This document shows, piece after piece, positions 8,908 through 16,062 of a stretch of 64,000 nt of DNA (positions are counted from its first letter, which is position 1; the number at the start of each line of letters is the position of its first letter). Source of the stretch: DASRIA01 sp963816975 (GTDB lineage Bacteria; Actinomycetota; Thermoleophilia; Solirubrobacterales; JBBDJG01); NCBI GenBank assembly GCA_963816975.1, contig CAWFMD010000004.1, positions 191,461 to 255,460 of the forward strand. The letters are read 5' to 3'. Made by a program: the position numbers and the translations under genes. The notes under the pieces are model-generated. The model was not told where the DNA came from. It made no database searches and was given only the letters and a program-made list of their open reading frames with translations.

Positions 8908-9077
8908 AGCGGGCCTCCTTGCGGTCCCTGCCCGTCCGTGTTTGCCGGGCTTCCCTGCCGGCGAACAACCGAGCGCTTTGGGTTGCGGCGCCTACCCTGG
9001 CCCGCGCGAAGGCGGCACCTTAGCCCATCTCGGGGACGCCGTGTGCGGGGGGTGTCAGGGCGGCGCGGGGGCGGTGA
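8908..9077 (-). promoter_or_regulatory. leader of the lyase gene with hairpins
   Basis: 170 bp between tRNA-Val and the lyase start. Read on the minus strand it holds a hairpin with GCCGG/CCGGC arms near 8945-8965 and a GC-rich stretch, then the AAGGAGG ribosome site. It could be a regulatory leader, but it does not match a riboswitch consensus that I can recall. Confidence 0.3.
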
Positions 9078-9150
9078 TGGGCGCAACTGGGCTCGAACCA
9101 GTGACCCCCAGCTTGTCGAGCTGGTGCTCTCCCAACTGAGCTATGCGCCC
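9078..9150 (-). tRNA. tRNA-Val (anticodon GAC)
   Basis: The full cloverleaf is visible: acceptor GGGCGCA/TGCGCCC, D-arm GCTC/GAGC, anticodon stem CCAGC/GCTGG around loop TCGACAA, T-arm ACTGG/CCAGT with TTCGAGC, discriminator A. CCA is not encoded. Confidence 0.97.
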
Positions 9151-9174
9151 GCGGAGCGGAGTTTAGCTGCGGTG

Positions 9175-10173
9175 CTAAGGGACGGGCGCGGCCGGGGGCA
9201 GCGCCGGCTCCGGCGCGGCCGGAGCGCCCGCGCCGATGCCCTTCGCGCGCATCGTGTCCTCGAAGGTCTCACGGCTCGTGTAGCGCGGCGTCCAGTCGAG
9301 CTCTGCCTTGATCTTCTCGTTCGACGCGATCCAGGGGTGCACCAGGAACTCGATCTGGCCGGGCGGCGCCTCCACGTTGGGCAGGTGCAGCCGCCAGGCG
9401 ACCTTCGCGATCCGGCGGTAGAGCTTCAGCGACATCCTGCGGGTCTTCAGGCCCGCGATGCGGGCCGCTTCGGAGAGCTTGATCGTCCCGTCCGCGGTGA
9501 GGTTGAAGATGCCGCCGCGCCGCTCGCTGACGAGCCGCGAGATCGCGTACACGACGTCCTCCTCGTGCACGAACTGCCAGTCGGGGTCGTGGCCGTCGAG
9601 CAGCGGGAAGAACGGGCTCGTAGTCCAGAAGCGCACTATGTAGTTGTCGACGTTCGGTCCGAACACGATCGTGGGCCGCACGATCGTCATCACCCGATCG
9701 GGATGCTGAGCCGCCCACAGCTGACACAGGCGGTCGATCTCGGTCTTGTCGCGCGCGTACTCGTATGCGGGCAGGCCGCGCACCGGGAACTCCTCGGCCA
9801 TCGGGACCGGGTTGTCGGGGAACGCCCCGTAGGCGGTCGTGCTGGACGCGACCAAAAGCTGGCCGACGCCCGCGGCCGACGCAGCCTCCAGCACGTTGTG
9901 CGTGCCGTTCACGTCGATGTCGTACATCGCGTGCTCGTCCCGGATCGGGTTCAGCACGAAGGCGAGATGGATCACGGCATCGGGACGCTCCCGCTCGAAC
10001 AGGTCGCGCATCCCCCGGTCCCGGATGTCCATGCTCACGAAGCGGGTGCGCGAGCGCGGCACGGCCGGCGGCTTGATGTCCAGGTTCACGACCTCGTTGT
10101 CGTCGCGCTCGACCAGGAGGTCGGTGAGCCGGCTCCCGATATAGCCCGATCCGCCGGTGATGAGGTACTTCAT
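9175..10173 (-). CDS. NAD(P)-dependent epimerase/dehydratase (extended SDR)
   Basis: 332 residues. The N-terminal Rossmann motif 'TGGSGYIGS' is at residues 6-14. The catalytic set is complete: Ser in 'LVASSTTAYG' and the YxxxK motif in 'YEYARDKTE'. The length and the C-terminal substrate domain fit nucleotide-sugar epimerases/dehydratases. The tail is Ala/Pro-rich. ATG 10173 has a GGAAGG-type Shine-Dalgarno. No sugar-pathway genes flank it, so the substrate cannot be inferred. Confidence 0.85.
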   Translation of the reverse strand: MKYLITGGSGYIGSRLTDLLVERDDNEVVNLDIKPPAVPRSRTRFVSMDIRDRGMRDLFERERPDAVIHLAFVLNPIRDEHAMYDIDVNGTHNVLEAASAAGVGQLLVASSTTAYGAFPDNPVPMAEEFPVRGLPAYEYARDKTEIDRLCQLWAAQHPDRVMTIVRPTIVFGPNVDNYIVRFWTTSPFFPLLDGHDPDWQFVHEEDVVYAISRLVSERRGGIFNLTADGTIKLSEAARIAGLKTRRMSLKLYRRIAKVAWRLHLPNVEAPPGQIEFLVHPWIASNEKIKAELDWTPRYTSRETFEDTMRAKGIGAGAPAAPEPALPPAAPVP

Positions 10174-10534
10174 GTGCCGCCCTTCCGCTCGCTCGCGCTC
10201 GGAAACTTAACCCAAACCCAACACGCGTGGTGCAACATCAGGCAGGTCTGGACGTTCCTTTAGGAGAGCGACGGAGTTCGCGGCGCTCAAGTAGGCCGCT
10301 AGGCCTCCGATACAGATGAAGGAAGAACCGACGGGCCGGTGCGCTGTCTGTGGACGCCGGTGGCACGTTCTTTCGGATCAGAGCGGGCCCCCGATCTTTC
10401 TCGGGGGCCCCTCCATTTGGGGAGCCTGCGCGGTGGGGGGCGCTCGGTCGGCGCCCGCTGAGTCAGCCCGTTGCTCGATCACCTCGAGGCGAGCGCACTG
10501 TCCGTAACGAGGGTCCGAGTAGGGTAGCCAACCG
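10174..10534. other. 361-bp intergenic region, divergent promoters and hairpins
   Basis: This separates the SDR gene (minus) from RNase J (plus). It holds no supportable gene. It contains two strong hairpins (10385-10410 and 10438-10456) in what would be a long RNase J leader, and a TAGGGT box 9 nt before the RNase J ATG. Confidence 0.6.
10385..10410 (+). terminator. strong GC hairpin in the RNase J leader
   Basis: GGGCCCCCGA and TCGGGGGCCC form a 10-bp perfect stem around a TCTTTC loop. There is no T-tract, so it may be an attenuator, an RNA-stability element or the end of an unseen short transcript. A second hairpin (GGGCGC/GCGCCC) follows at 10438-10456. Confidence 0.45.
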
Positions 10535-12208
10535 ATGGTGGCGCAAGGGAGCCTGAGAATCCTCCCGCTCGGTGGGCTCGGGGAGATCGGCAAGAACATG
10601 AGCCTGGTCGAGTACGACGGTCGGATCGTCGTGATTGACATGGGGCTGCGGTTCCCCACGGCCGAAATGCACGGCATCGACCTCGTCCTGCCGGACTTCA
10701 CATACGTCCGCGATCGGGCGGACGCAATCGAGGCAGTCGTCATAACCCATGGCCATGAGGACCACCTCGGTGCGCTCCCCTGGGTCGTGGGCGAACTGCC
10801 CGCATCGGCGCGTTTCCCGATCCTGGGCCGAAAGCTGACGATGGCGATGGCACGGTCCAAGCTGGACGAGCACAAGCTTGCCGAGTTCAAGACAACAGCT
10901 ATGGATCCGGGCGAGGTGCGGCGGGCCGGCCCGTTCGAGATCGAGCTCGTCCACATGACCCACTCGATTCCCGACGCCGCTGCCGTCGCTGTCAAGTGTC
11001 CGCTTGGGACAGTCCTGTTCACCGGCGACTACCGCTTCGATCAGAGCCCGATAGACAGCCGGCCCGCCGACTTTGATCGTCTTGCCAGGTTCGGTACCGA
11101 GGGACTGCTGCTTCTGTGTGGCGATTCGACCAACGCCGACCGCGCGGGCTTCGCCCAGTCCGAGTCGGTCATCGGTCCCAATCTGCGTGACCTGTTCAGC
11201 CGTTGCCGCGGGCGCATCATCGTCACGAGCTTTGCCTCCAACATCCATCGCGTGCAGCAAGTCGTGACCGCGGCTGAGGCGCTCGGGCGGCACGTCGCGC
11301 TGACCGGGCGGTCCATGATCAAGAACGTGAAGATCGGACGTAGTCTGGGCCACATCACCTTCGACCACTCCACCTTGGTGGACCCCCGGGACATGGACTC
11401 GCTCGCCGACGACCAGCTGGTGATCGTGACCACCGGTTCTCAGGGCGAGCCGCTCTCCGCGCTGCGCCGGATGGCCTACGGCGAGCACCGGCAGATTCGC
11501 CTCAAAGGCGGTGACACGGTCGTGTTCAGCGCCACACCCGTTCCGGGGAACGAGCGCGCGATCAATGAGACCATCGATCGCCTCTTCGACATTGGCTGTG
11601 ATGTGGTCACTGCCGGCGATGCGCCTATCCATACGTCGGGCCACGGGCATCGGGAGGAGCTCAAACTGATGCTGAACCTGACCAAGCCCAAGTACCTCAT
11701 GCCGGTGCACGGGGACTTCAAGCGAATCCGGTTCCACGCCGAACTGGCCGAGGCAGTGGGTATCACCGAGGACAGGATCTTCAAGGGGCGTAATGGGCTC
11801 CCGCTGGAGATCGATGCGGAGGGGGCACGTTTCGGAAAGCCCGTGCAAGCCGGCATGGTGTTCGTCGATGGGATCGACATCGGCGATCCATCCGACGCGG
11901 TGATGCGGGACCGCAGCGCCCTCTCGAGCGACGGCATCATCTTCGTCGTAGCGACGATCTCCGACCAGGAGGGAAACAGTCTCGCCCCGGCAGAGGTGCT
12001 CATGCGCGGCGTGCCGCTCCCGGGTGACGAGCAGGAATTCGTCAAGCGGGCTCGCAAGGTTGTGGAGGCGTCCCTGGATCGCGCTGCCGCTGAGGAACTC
12101 CGCGAGGTCGAGCTCCTGGAGCAGGTGTTGCACGACGACCTTGCGCGATTCATCTACGACGACCTGGGGCGAAGGCCGATGGTTTTGCCGCTGGTGATAA
12201 CGGTCTGA
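10535..12208 (+). CDS. rnj: ribonuclease J (metallo-beta-lactamase / beta-CASP)
   Basis: 557 residues, the usual length for RNase J, a 5'-3' exonuclease and endonuclease in mRNA decay and rRNA maturation. The metallo-beta-lactamase zinc motif 'HGHEDHLGALPWV' lies near residue 70, and further metal ligands include 'GDYRFDQSPID'. The beta-CASP region carries 'TTGSQGEPLSALRRMAYGEH' and the conserved 'SGHGHREELKLML' and 'MPVHGDFKRIRFHAELAEAVG' segments. RNase J usually lies beside dapA; here it stands alone between tRNA-Val and tRNA-Cys. Codon use looks slightly less GC-biased than the neighbours. The upstream hairpins could allow autoregulation, which is inference. Confidence 0.93.
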   Translation: MVAQGSLRILPLGGLGEIGKNMSLVEYDGRIVVIDMGLRFPTAEMHGIDLVLPDFTYVRDRADAIEAVVITHGHEDHLGALPWVVGELPASARFPILGRKLTMAMARSKLDEHKLAEFKTTAMDPGEVRRAGPFEIELVHMTHSIPDAAAVAVKCPLGTVLFTGDYRFDQSPIDSRPADFDRLARFGTEGLLLLCGDSTNADRAGFAQSESVIGPNLRDLFSRCRGRIIVTSFASNIHRVQQVVTAAEALGRHVALTGRSMIKNVKIGRSLGHITFDHSTLVDPRDMDSLADDQLVIVTTGSQGEPLSALRRMAYGEHRQIRLKGGDTVVFSATPVPGNERAINETIDRLFDIGCDVVTAGDAPIHTSGHGHREELKLMLNLTKPKYLMPVHGDFKRIRFHAELAEAVGITEDRIFKGRNGLPLEIDAEGARFGKPVQAGMVFVDGIDIGDPSDAVMRDRSALSSDGIIFVVATISDQEGNSLAPAEVLMRGVPLPGDEQEFVKRARKVVEASLDRAAAEELREVELLEQVLHDDLARFIYDDLGRRPMVLPLVITV

Positions 12209-12270
12209 CCGAAACCGGCGCAGGGCTGTTCCGGGGCCAGCGACAGAGCGGAGCGTCAACCCCAGCGGGC

Positions 12271-12276
12271 TAGAAT
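12271..12276 (+). promoter_or_regulatory. -10 box TAGAAT, leaderless GTG start
   Basis: TAGAAT ends 7 nt before GTG 12284. No Shine-Dalgarno is present. Confidence 0.55.
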
Positions 12277-12283
12277 CGGCACC

Positions 12284-12676
12284 GTGGCCGGTTCGCAGAC
12301 AAGCAGGTCCCCCTCCCAGCTGATCGACGCGAGAATCGAGGAGCTGGGCGACTGGCGGGGCGAGCTGCTCAGCCGGCTCCGCACCTTGGTCAGGGAAGCC
12401 GACCCCGAGGTCGTCGAGGAGTGGAAGTGGAGAGGGGTTCCGGTGTGGTCACACGACGGAATGATCTGCACGGGCGAGACCTACAAGAAGGTCGTGAAGA
12501 TGACCTTCGCCAAAGGGGCGGCCCTGGAGGATCCTGCGGGCCTGTTCAACTCCAGCCTGGAAGGGAACACGAGGCGTGCGATCGACTTCCACGAGGGCGA
12601 GAAGATCGACGCGAAGGCGTTGAAGGCTCTCGTGCGCGCCGCCGTGGCGCTGAACAAGTCCAAAGCCCGGCGCTGA
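12284..12676 (+). CDS. DUF1801-type protein
   Basis: 130 residues, resembling the DUF1801 / YdhG-like family (iron-chaperone-fold relatives of frataxin-like proteins). The typical features are 'DPEVVEEWKWRGVPVWSHDG', a 'KKVVKMTFAKGA' strand and 'LFNSSLEGNTRRAIDFHEG'. The molecular role of the family is not established. The GTG start is fixed by the TAGAAT box 7 nt upstream. The gene is monocistronic, 75 bp after RNase J. Confidence 0.8.
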   Translation: MAGSQTSRSPSQLIDARIEELGDWRGELLSRLRTLVREADPEVVEEWKWRGVPVWSHDGMICTGETYKKVVKMTFAKGAALEDPAGLFNSSLEGNTRRAIDFHEGEKIDAKALKALVRAAVALNKSKARR

Positions 12677-12771
12677 TCCCCAAATCGAACCGGACCGGAG
12701 CGCGAGCCGCACGGACCCTCAGCCGGACTGAACGAACCGCGTCGCCGTTACGAGCTCCGGCGTCGATGACC

Positions 12772-12777
12772 TAGCCT
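12772..12777 (+). promoter_or_regulatory. -10 box TAGCCT of the 201-aa membrane protein
   Basis: TAGCCT ends 9 nt before ATG 12787. A leaderless or near-leaderless start is likely. Confidence 0.4.
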
Positions 12778-12786
12778 CTTCTGCAC

Positions 12787-13392
12787 ATGGCTGGGGTGGT
12801 ATGGACCATCGTGTGGATCGGCGTCGCGGGGACGGGTGCCGCGATTGTGGTGGGCCGTAGGTCTCGACCTTGGGTTGCGGCGGGCGTTGCGTATGTGGTC
12901 GGCGGTATCGGATTCGCGGCCTACTTTTCGATTGAGCTCACAGGAGCATTCGATCCCCCGATCGACGACACTGCGACCAGCGTTGCTGGGTGGTTCGGAG
13001 GTATCGGCTTTATTGCGCTCCTCGCGGCGGCCACCCTCACGCTTGTGGCGGTCGGGCGCAAGTGGCGGCACCACTTTGTCCTTCTGTTCGCGTTGATGAC
13101 CCTGGTCGTTGCAACAGAGCAGTTTTGGACGTCGAACTGGGCGGCCCGTACAGGCGATGTGCCAACGCGGTGCTTTGACACGGGGCACGGCGCCGGTCCA
13201 AGAGCAAGGGTCCAGCGGGTTCCGCCCGGGGTGCTTTGCCGCGACGGCGGTAGAGAGGTATTCGTACCGGCCGACGGGATCTGCTGGCTGGCACTCATGG
13301 CGTGGTCCCTGTTCTACGCCTTCACCCTCAGCTTCCCGGTACTCGGTCTCACGTGGCTGGTCCAACGGCAACGTAAGCTCGCGCTGCCCTAG
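12787..13392 (+). CDS. membrane protein of unknown function (201 aa)
   Basis: Five hydrophobic segments are visible: about residues 3-22, 30-50, 66-88, 96-112 and 165-192. They are separated by short basic loops, and one longer loop (about 115-165) contains three cysteines ('TRCFDTG', 'PGVLCRDGG', 'DGICWLA'). If the N-terminus is outside, that loop would be extracytoplasmic and could form disulfides. No family is recognised. Base composition is lower in GC than that of the surrounding housekeeping genes, which with its position between two tRNA genes hints at later acquisition. Confidence 0.65.
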   Translation: MAGVVWTIVWIGVAGTGAAIVVGRRSRPWVAAGVAYVVGGIGFAAYFSIELTGAFDPPIDDTATSVAGWFGGIGFIALLAAATLTLVAVGRKWRHHFVLLFALMTLVVATEQFWTSNWAARTGDVPTRCFDTGHGAGPRARVQRVPPGVLCRDGGREVFVPADGICWLALMAWSLFYAFTLSFPVLGLTWLVQRQRKLALP

Positions 13393-13568
13393 GTGCGCGC
13401 CAGGGAGAGGTTCAGCGAATGCTCCAAGCCGTACGCCGGACGCGGGAGCGGCGCTTCGATCTGATGAAGCGATTGACGAACTCAGGTGCGCCCTCGCAGG
13501 CTTTCGGCTCGGACTCCCTGAGCCAACGCCCGTTCTAGGGGTCCTCAACACACCCGACATTCCGCTAG

Positions 13569-13640
13569 AGGCGACGACCGGAATCGAACCGGTGTAAAGG
13601 GCTTTGCAGGCCCCCGCGTAAGCCACTCCGCCACGTCGCC
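13569..13640 (-). tRNA. tRNA-Cys (anticodon GCA)
   Basis: Acceptor GGCGACG/CGTCGCC, anticodon loop CTGCAAA (GCA) on a GGGGC/GCCCT stem, T-arm ACCGG/CCGGT with TTCGATT, discriminator T as is usual for tRNA-Cys. Confidence 0.96.
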
Positions 13641-13654
13641 GGGCGGGGCGAAGG

Positions 13655-14086
13655 TTAGCGGCCGGTTGCGGGCTCCAAGTGCTCGGCACGCAGCACACGC
13701 ATCACGGCCAGCACCGCGATCGCGGCCATGATCACAGCGCTGGCGACGCACCATTGACAGATGGCGTCGATCACGAACAGCTCCAGGTACGTCAGGTACG
13801 CGCTGAAGCCGGCGCCACTCAGCGCGATGCCGGCGGTCGCGAGGCGGGCAAGCTCGCCGGGGACCAGCAAAGTCGCCAGGATCAGCGCGTACCCGATCAG
13901 GCCCAGCAGGGCGACCGGGACTCCGACCAACTCGGCGTAGTCGGAGTTCTGCACGCGCTCGCAACCTCCACCGGTCACGCAGATCGGCGCCACGTCCTGG
14001 TAGTGCACCCAAGTCAGATAGGCCGCGACGCCCAGGCCGGCGAGGCAGAGCGCGACCATCGTCCCGCGCGCGCGGCGCTCGCTCAC
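13655..14086 (-). CDS. vitamin K epoxide reductase (VKOR) family membrane protein
   Basis: 143 residues with four membrane helices. It has the loop cysteine pair ('ICVTGGGCERV', residues about 30-40), the Ser-containing region 'YAELVGVPVALLGLIGY' and the active-site CxxC 'AICQWCVAS' near 110-117. It reoxidises the partner thiol oxidase using quinone. Start GTG 14086 overlaps the stop of the DsbA-like gene (GTGA), so the two are translationally coupled and should work as a disulfide-forming pair, as in other actinobacteria. Confidence 0.9.
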   Translation of the reverse strand: MSERRARGTMVALCLAGLGVAAYLTWVHYQDVAPICVTGGGCERVQNSDYAELVGVPVALLGLIGYALILATLLVPGELARLATAGIALSGAGFSAYLTYLELFVIDAICQWCVASAVIMAAIAVLAVMRVLRAEHLEPATGR

Positions 14087-14850
14087 TGCCCGATCAGGCG
14101 ATCGAGCGGAGCGGTGAAGGAGCCGGCCTCCAGGGAGGTCACCTCGAGCCGCCGGGGGCTCTGACCGCGGCGGGCGGCGAAGAAGGTGGGAGTCGCGTTC
14201 ACTCCGAGCCGCTGCGCCCGAGTCTCGTTGGCCGCCACCGCGCGTTCCACGCGCGTGCTCGCCATGTCGCGCATCAGGCGATCGGCATCGAGGCCGGGAA
14301 CCCCATCGGCCACGTCGCGGATGAAGGTGTCGGTGACATAGCCCGAGTTCTCGACGCCCTGGCTGCGGTAGAAGACCTCTGAGAACTCCCACATCTTGTC
14401 CTGGAGGCCGGCCGCGGCGGCGGCGCGCGCAGCCGGGTCCGAGTCGGGCCCGAGAAAGCGCAGGAAGTTGATCTCCATGCGCACGCGGCCGGGGCGGACG
14501 TAGCGCCGGACCAGATCGGGCAGCACGTCGGCGGCGTACTGGGCGCAGAAAGGACACTGCAGATCGGCGAACTCCGTCATCACAACGCCGGCGTCCGGAC
14601 TGCCGAGCAGCTTGCCGTCCTGCGGGATGCCGGCGAGCAGCGCCGCGGCCTCGGAGCCGCCCTCGACGCGGCCGCCGCCGTCGTCGCCGGACTGGCTGAC
14701 CGCGATCAGCGCGCCCACGATCAGAGCCGCCGCCAGCAGCACCGCGCCGAGTTGGAGCAGGCGCCGACGGCGCTGCGCCTCGGCGATCCGGCGTTCGGCT
14801 TCAACCCGCGACGCTTTCGCGCGCTCCTTGTCGGCAGCCCGACTGCTCAC
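14083..14850 (-). CDS. DsbA-like membrane-anchored thiol:disulfide oxidoreductase
   Basis: 255 residues. A charged N-terminal cytoplasmic segment rich in Arg/Glu/Ala precedes one membrane helix ('LLQLGAVLLAAALIVGALIA', about 32-52). A thioredoxin-fold domain with inserted helices follows, with active site 'QCPFCAQYA' and the cis-Pro loop 'VNATPTFFA'. It introduces disulfides into exported proteins and is recharged by the coupled VKOR. GTG 14850 is chosen because a TACGCT box lies 6 nt upstream (14857-14862); an ATG at 14901 would place the promoter inside the gene. Confidence 0.9.
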   Translation of the reverse strand: MSSRAADKERAKASRVEAERRIAEAQRRRRLLQLGAVLLAAALIVGALIAVSQSGDDGGGRVEGGSEAAALLAGIPQDGKLLGSPDAGVVMTEFADLQCPFCAQYAADVLPDLVRRYVRPGRVRMEINFLRFLGPDSDPAARAAAAAGLQDKMWEFSEVFYRSQGVENSGYVTDTFIRDVADGVPGLDADRLMRDMASTRVERAVAANETRAQRLGVNATPTFFAARRGQSPRRLEVTSLEAGSFTAPLDRLIGQ

Positions 14851-14856
14851 AGTTCC

Positions 14857-14862
14857 AGCGTA
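14857..14862 (-). promoter_or_regulatory. -10 box TACGCT of the DsbA-VKOR operon
   Basis: TACGCT ends 6 nt before GTG 14850, consistent with a leaderless transcript. Confidence 0.4.
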
Positions 14863-14939
14863 CCGGCGCTGCGCGCGCGGCGATGCGGGTTCCCTACGCA
14901 ACCGTTCTCCGCAGCGTCTACGGAGCCCGGATCCAGGGC

Positions 14940-14945
14940 TATACT
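14940..14945 (+). promoter_or_regulatory. -10 box TATACT of tRNA-Gly
   Basis: TATACT stands 11 nt upstream of the mature 5' end of tRNA-Gly. No convincing -35 is seen. Confidence 0.5.
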
Positions 14946-14956
14946 CAGGCCCTTCT

Positions 14957-15030
14957 GCGGATGTAGCTCAGTTGGCTAGAGCGTCTGCTTGCCATGCAGA
15001 AGGTCGTGGGTTCGAGTCCCATCATCCGCT
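14957..15030 (+). tRNA. tRNA-Gly (anticodon GCC)
   Basis: Acceptor GCGGATG/CATCCGC, anticodon stem TCTGC/GCAGA with loop TTGCCAT (GCC), T-arm GTGGG/CCCAT-type with TTCGAGT, discriminator T. CCA is not encoded. Confidence 0.97.
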
Positions 15031-15107
15031 TCGCCTGACGAGCAAGGTTGCGCCGTCCCGCTGAAGCTCCGCCCGGGCACGCTTGTTTCCCGTCCGATCG
15101 CCTGCGC

Positions 15108-15113
15108 GATACT
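15108..15113 (+). promoter_or_regulatory. -10 box GATACT, leaderless start of the SnoaL-like gene
   Basis: GATACT ends exactly 7 nt before ATG 15121. Confidence 0.5.
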
Positions 15114-15120
15114 CCCATCG

Positions 15121-15552
15121 ATGTCGCAGGAGAACGTCGAGATCGTGCGTCGGTTCAGCGAGCATTCGCTACGCATGGATTGGGACGCGATCGTGGACCT
15201 GGTTGATCCGAGCGTCGAGCAGCATGGGACTGTCGGAGGCATGGATGAGGGCCGTCTCGTGCGCGGCCTCGGCGAGATCAGGCAGGACTACGAAAGCGTC
15301 GAGCAGACTTGGGACGAGCATCGAATCGAGCCTCAGGAGTTCATCGACGCCGGTGACCAAGTAGTCGTCTACCTGCGCGAGTACCAGCGCGGCAAGCGGA
15401 GCGGCATTGAGCTCGTGGTCGACACGGCGGTCGTCGTCGATGTGCGACACGGGCGCATCGTCCGGATCCAGGGATACATGGACCGCGCGGCGGCCCTCAG
15501 AGCCGCAGGTCTCTCGGAGCGGGACGGTCACGCCGACTCTTCGACCTGCTGA
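15121..15552 (+). CDS. SnoaL-like / NTF2-fold protein 1
   Basis: 143 residues. It begins 'MSQENVEIVRRFSEHSL', an opening very common in the expanded SnoaL-like families of Thermoleophilia. It continues with the cone-shaped alpha+beta NTF2-fold pattern: helices, then 'LVDPSVEQHG', 'DAGDQVVVYLREYQRG' and 'DVRHGRIVRIQGYMDRAAAL'. Members bind small hydrophobic ligands or act as isomerases/cyclases, and the ligand here is unknown. The start is fixed by the promoter spacing. A second SnoaL-like gene follows after 12 bp, so the two form an operon. Confidence 0.85.
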   Translation: MSQENVEIVRRFSEHSLRMDWDAIVDLVDPSVEQHGTVGGMDEGRLVRGLGEIRQDYESVEQTWDEHRIEPQEFIDAGDQVVVYLREYQRGKRSGIELVVDTAVVVDVRHGRIVRIQGYMDRAAALRAAGLSERDGHADSSTC

Positions 15553-15564
15553 AATATTCGCCGG

Positions 15565-15966
15565 ATGGAGGATCGCAACGCGGAAGCCGTCGCGCGCTGG
15601 GCGCAGGCCGCCGGCCGCGGTGACGTCGCCGTGGACCTGTGGCACCCGGAGGCCGTGATCGTCAATGCCGAGGGCTGGGCGGTGGAGGCCACCTACGAGG
15701 GACACGACGGCGTGCAGCGGTGGTGGGCGGACATCGCGGAGGCCTTCTCCGATGTCGTGATCGCGGTCGACGGCATCGAGCGGCTCGACGCCGACACGTT
15801 CCTGACCGAGCAGCGCCTGACCGGCCACTTCCGGACGACGGGAATCCAGATGGACGCGCCTTGGGCCTCGGTGGTGACCGTCCAGGACGGGCGCATCAAG
15901 CGTGCGGAAGGCTTCATGTCGAGAGCCCGCGCGCTGCAGGCACTCGGGCGCGCCGTGGACGAGTGA
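15565..15966 (+). CDS. SnoaL-like / NTF2-fold protein 2
   Basis: 133 residues with the same NTF2-like layout as its neighbour: 'VARWAQAAGRGDVAVDLWHPEAVIV', 'EGHDGVQRWWADIAEAFSDVVI', then 'VVTVQDGRIKRAEGFMSRARALQALG'. The two are related by fold but diverged in sequence. No catalytic residue set can be assigned with confidence. The 12-bp spacing implies cotranscription. Confidence 0.85.
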   Translation: MEDRNAEAVARWAQAAGRGDVAVDLWHPEAVIVNAEGWAVEATYEGHDGVQRWWADIAEAFSDVVIAVDGIERLDADTFLTEQRLTGHFRTTGIQMDAPWASVVTVQDGRIKRAEGFMSRARALQALGRAVDE

Positions 15967-16062
15967 CAGCAGGCCGCCTCGATGGACGCGTCCTGATCGG
16001 CTGACCCGCAGCCGATCGGGCCCGCCACCGATCCTCGGCCTGGACCATAATGTGGCGCGGGG

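Noticed and set aside
8908..9077. Cyclic-di-GMP or cobalamin riboswitch
   Set aside because: Hairpins are present, but the conserved core sequences of these classes could not be found.
15639..16004. Alternative frame over the second SnoaL-like gene
   Set aside because: Arg/Gly-rich shadow with no motif; the 133-residue frame has the NTF2-like pattern.
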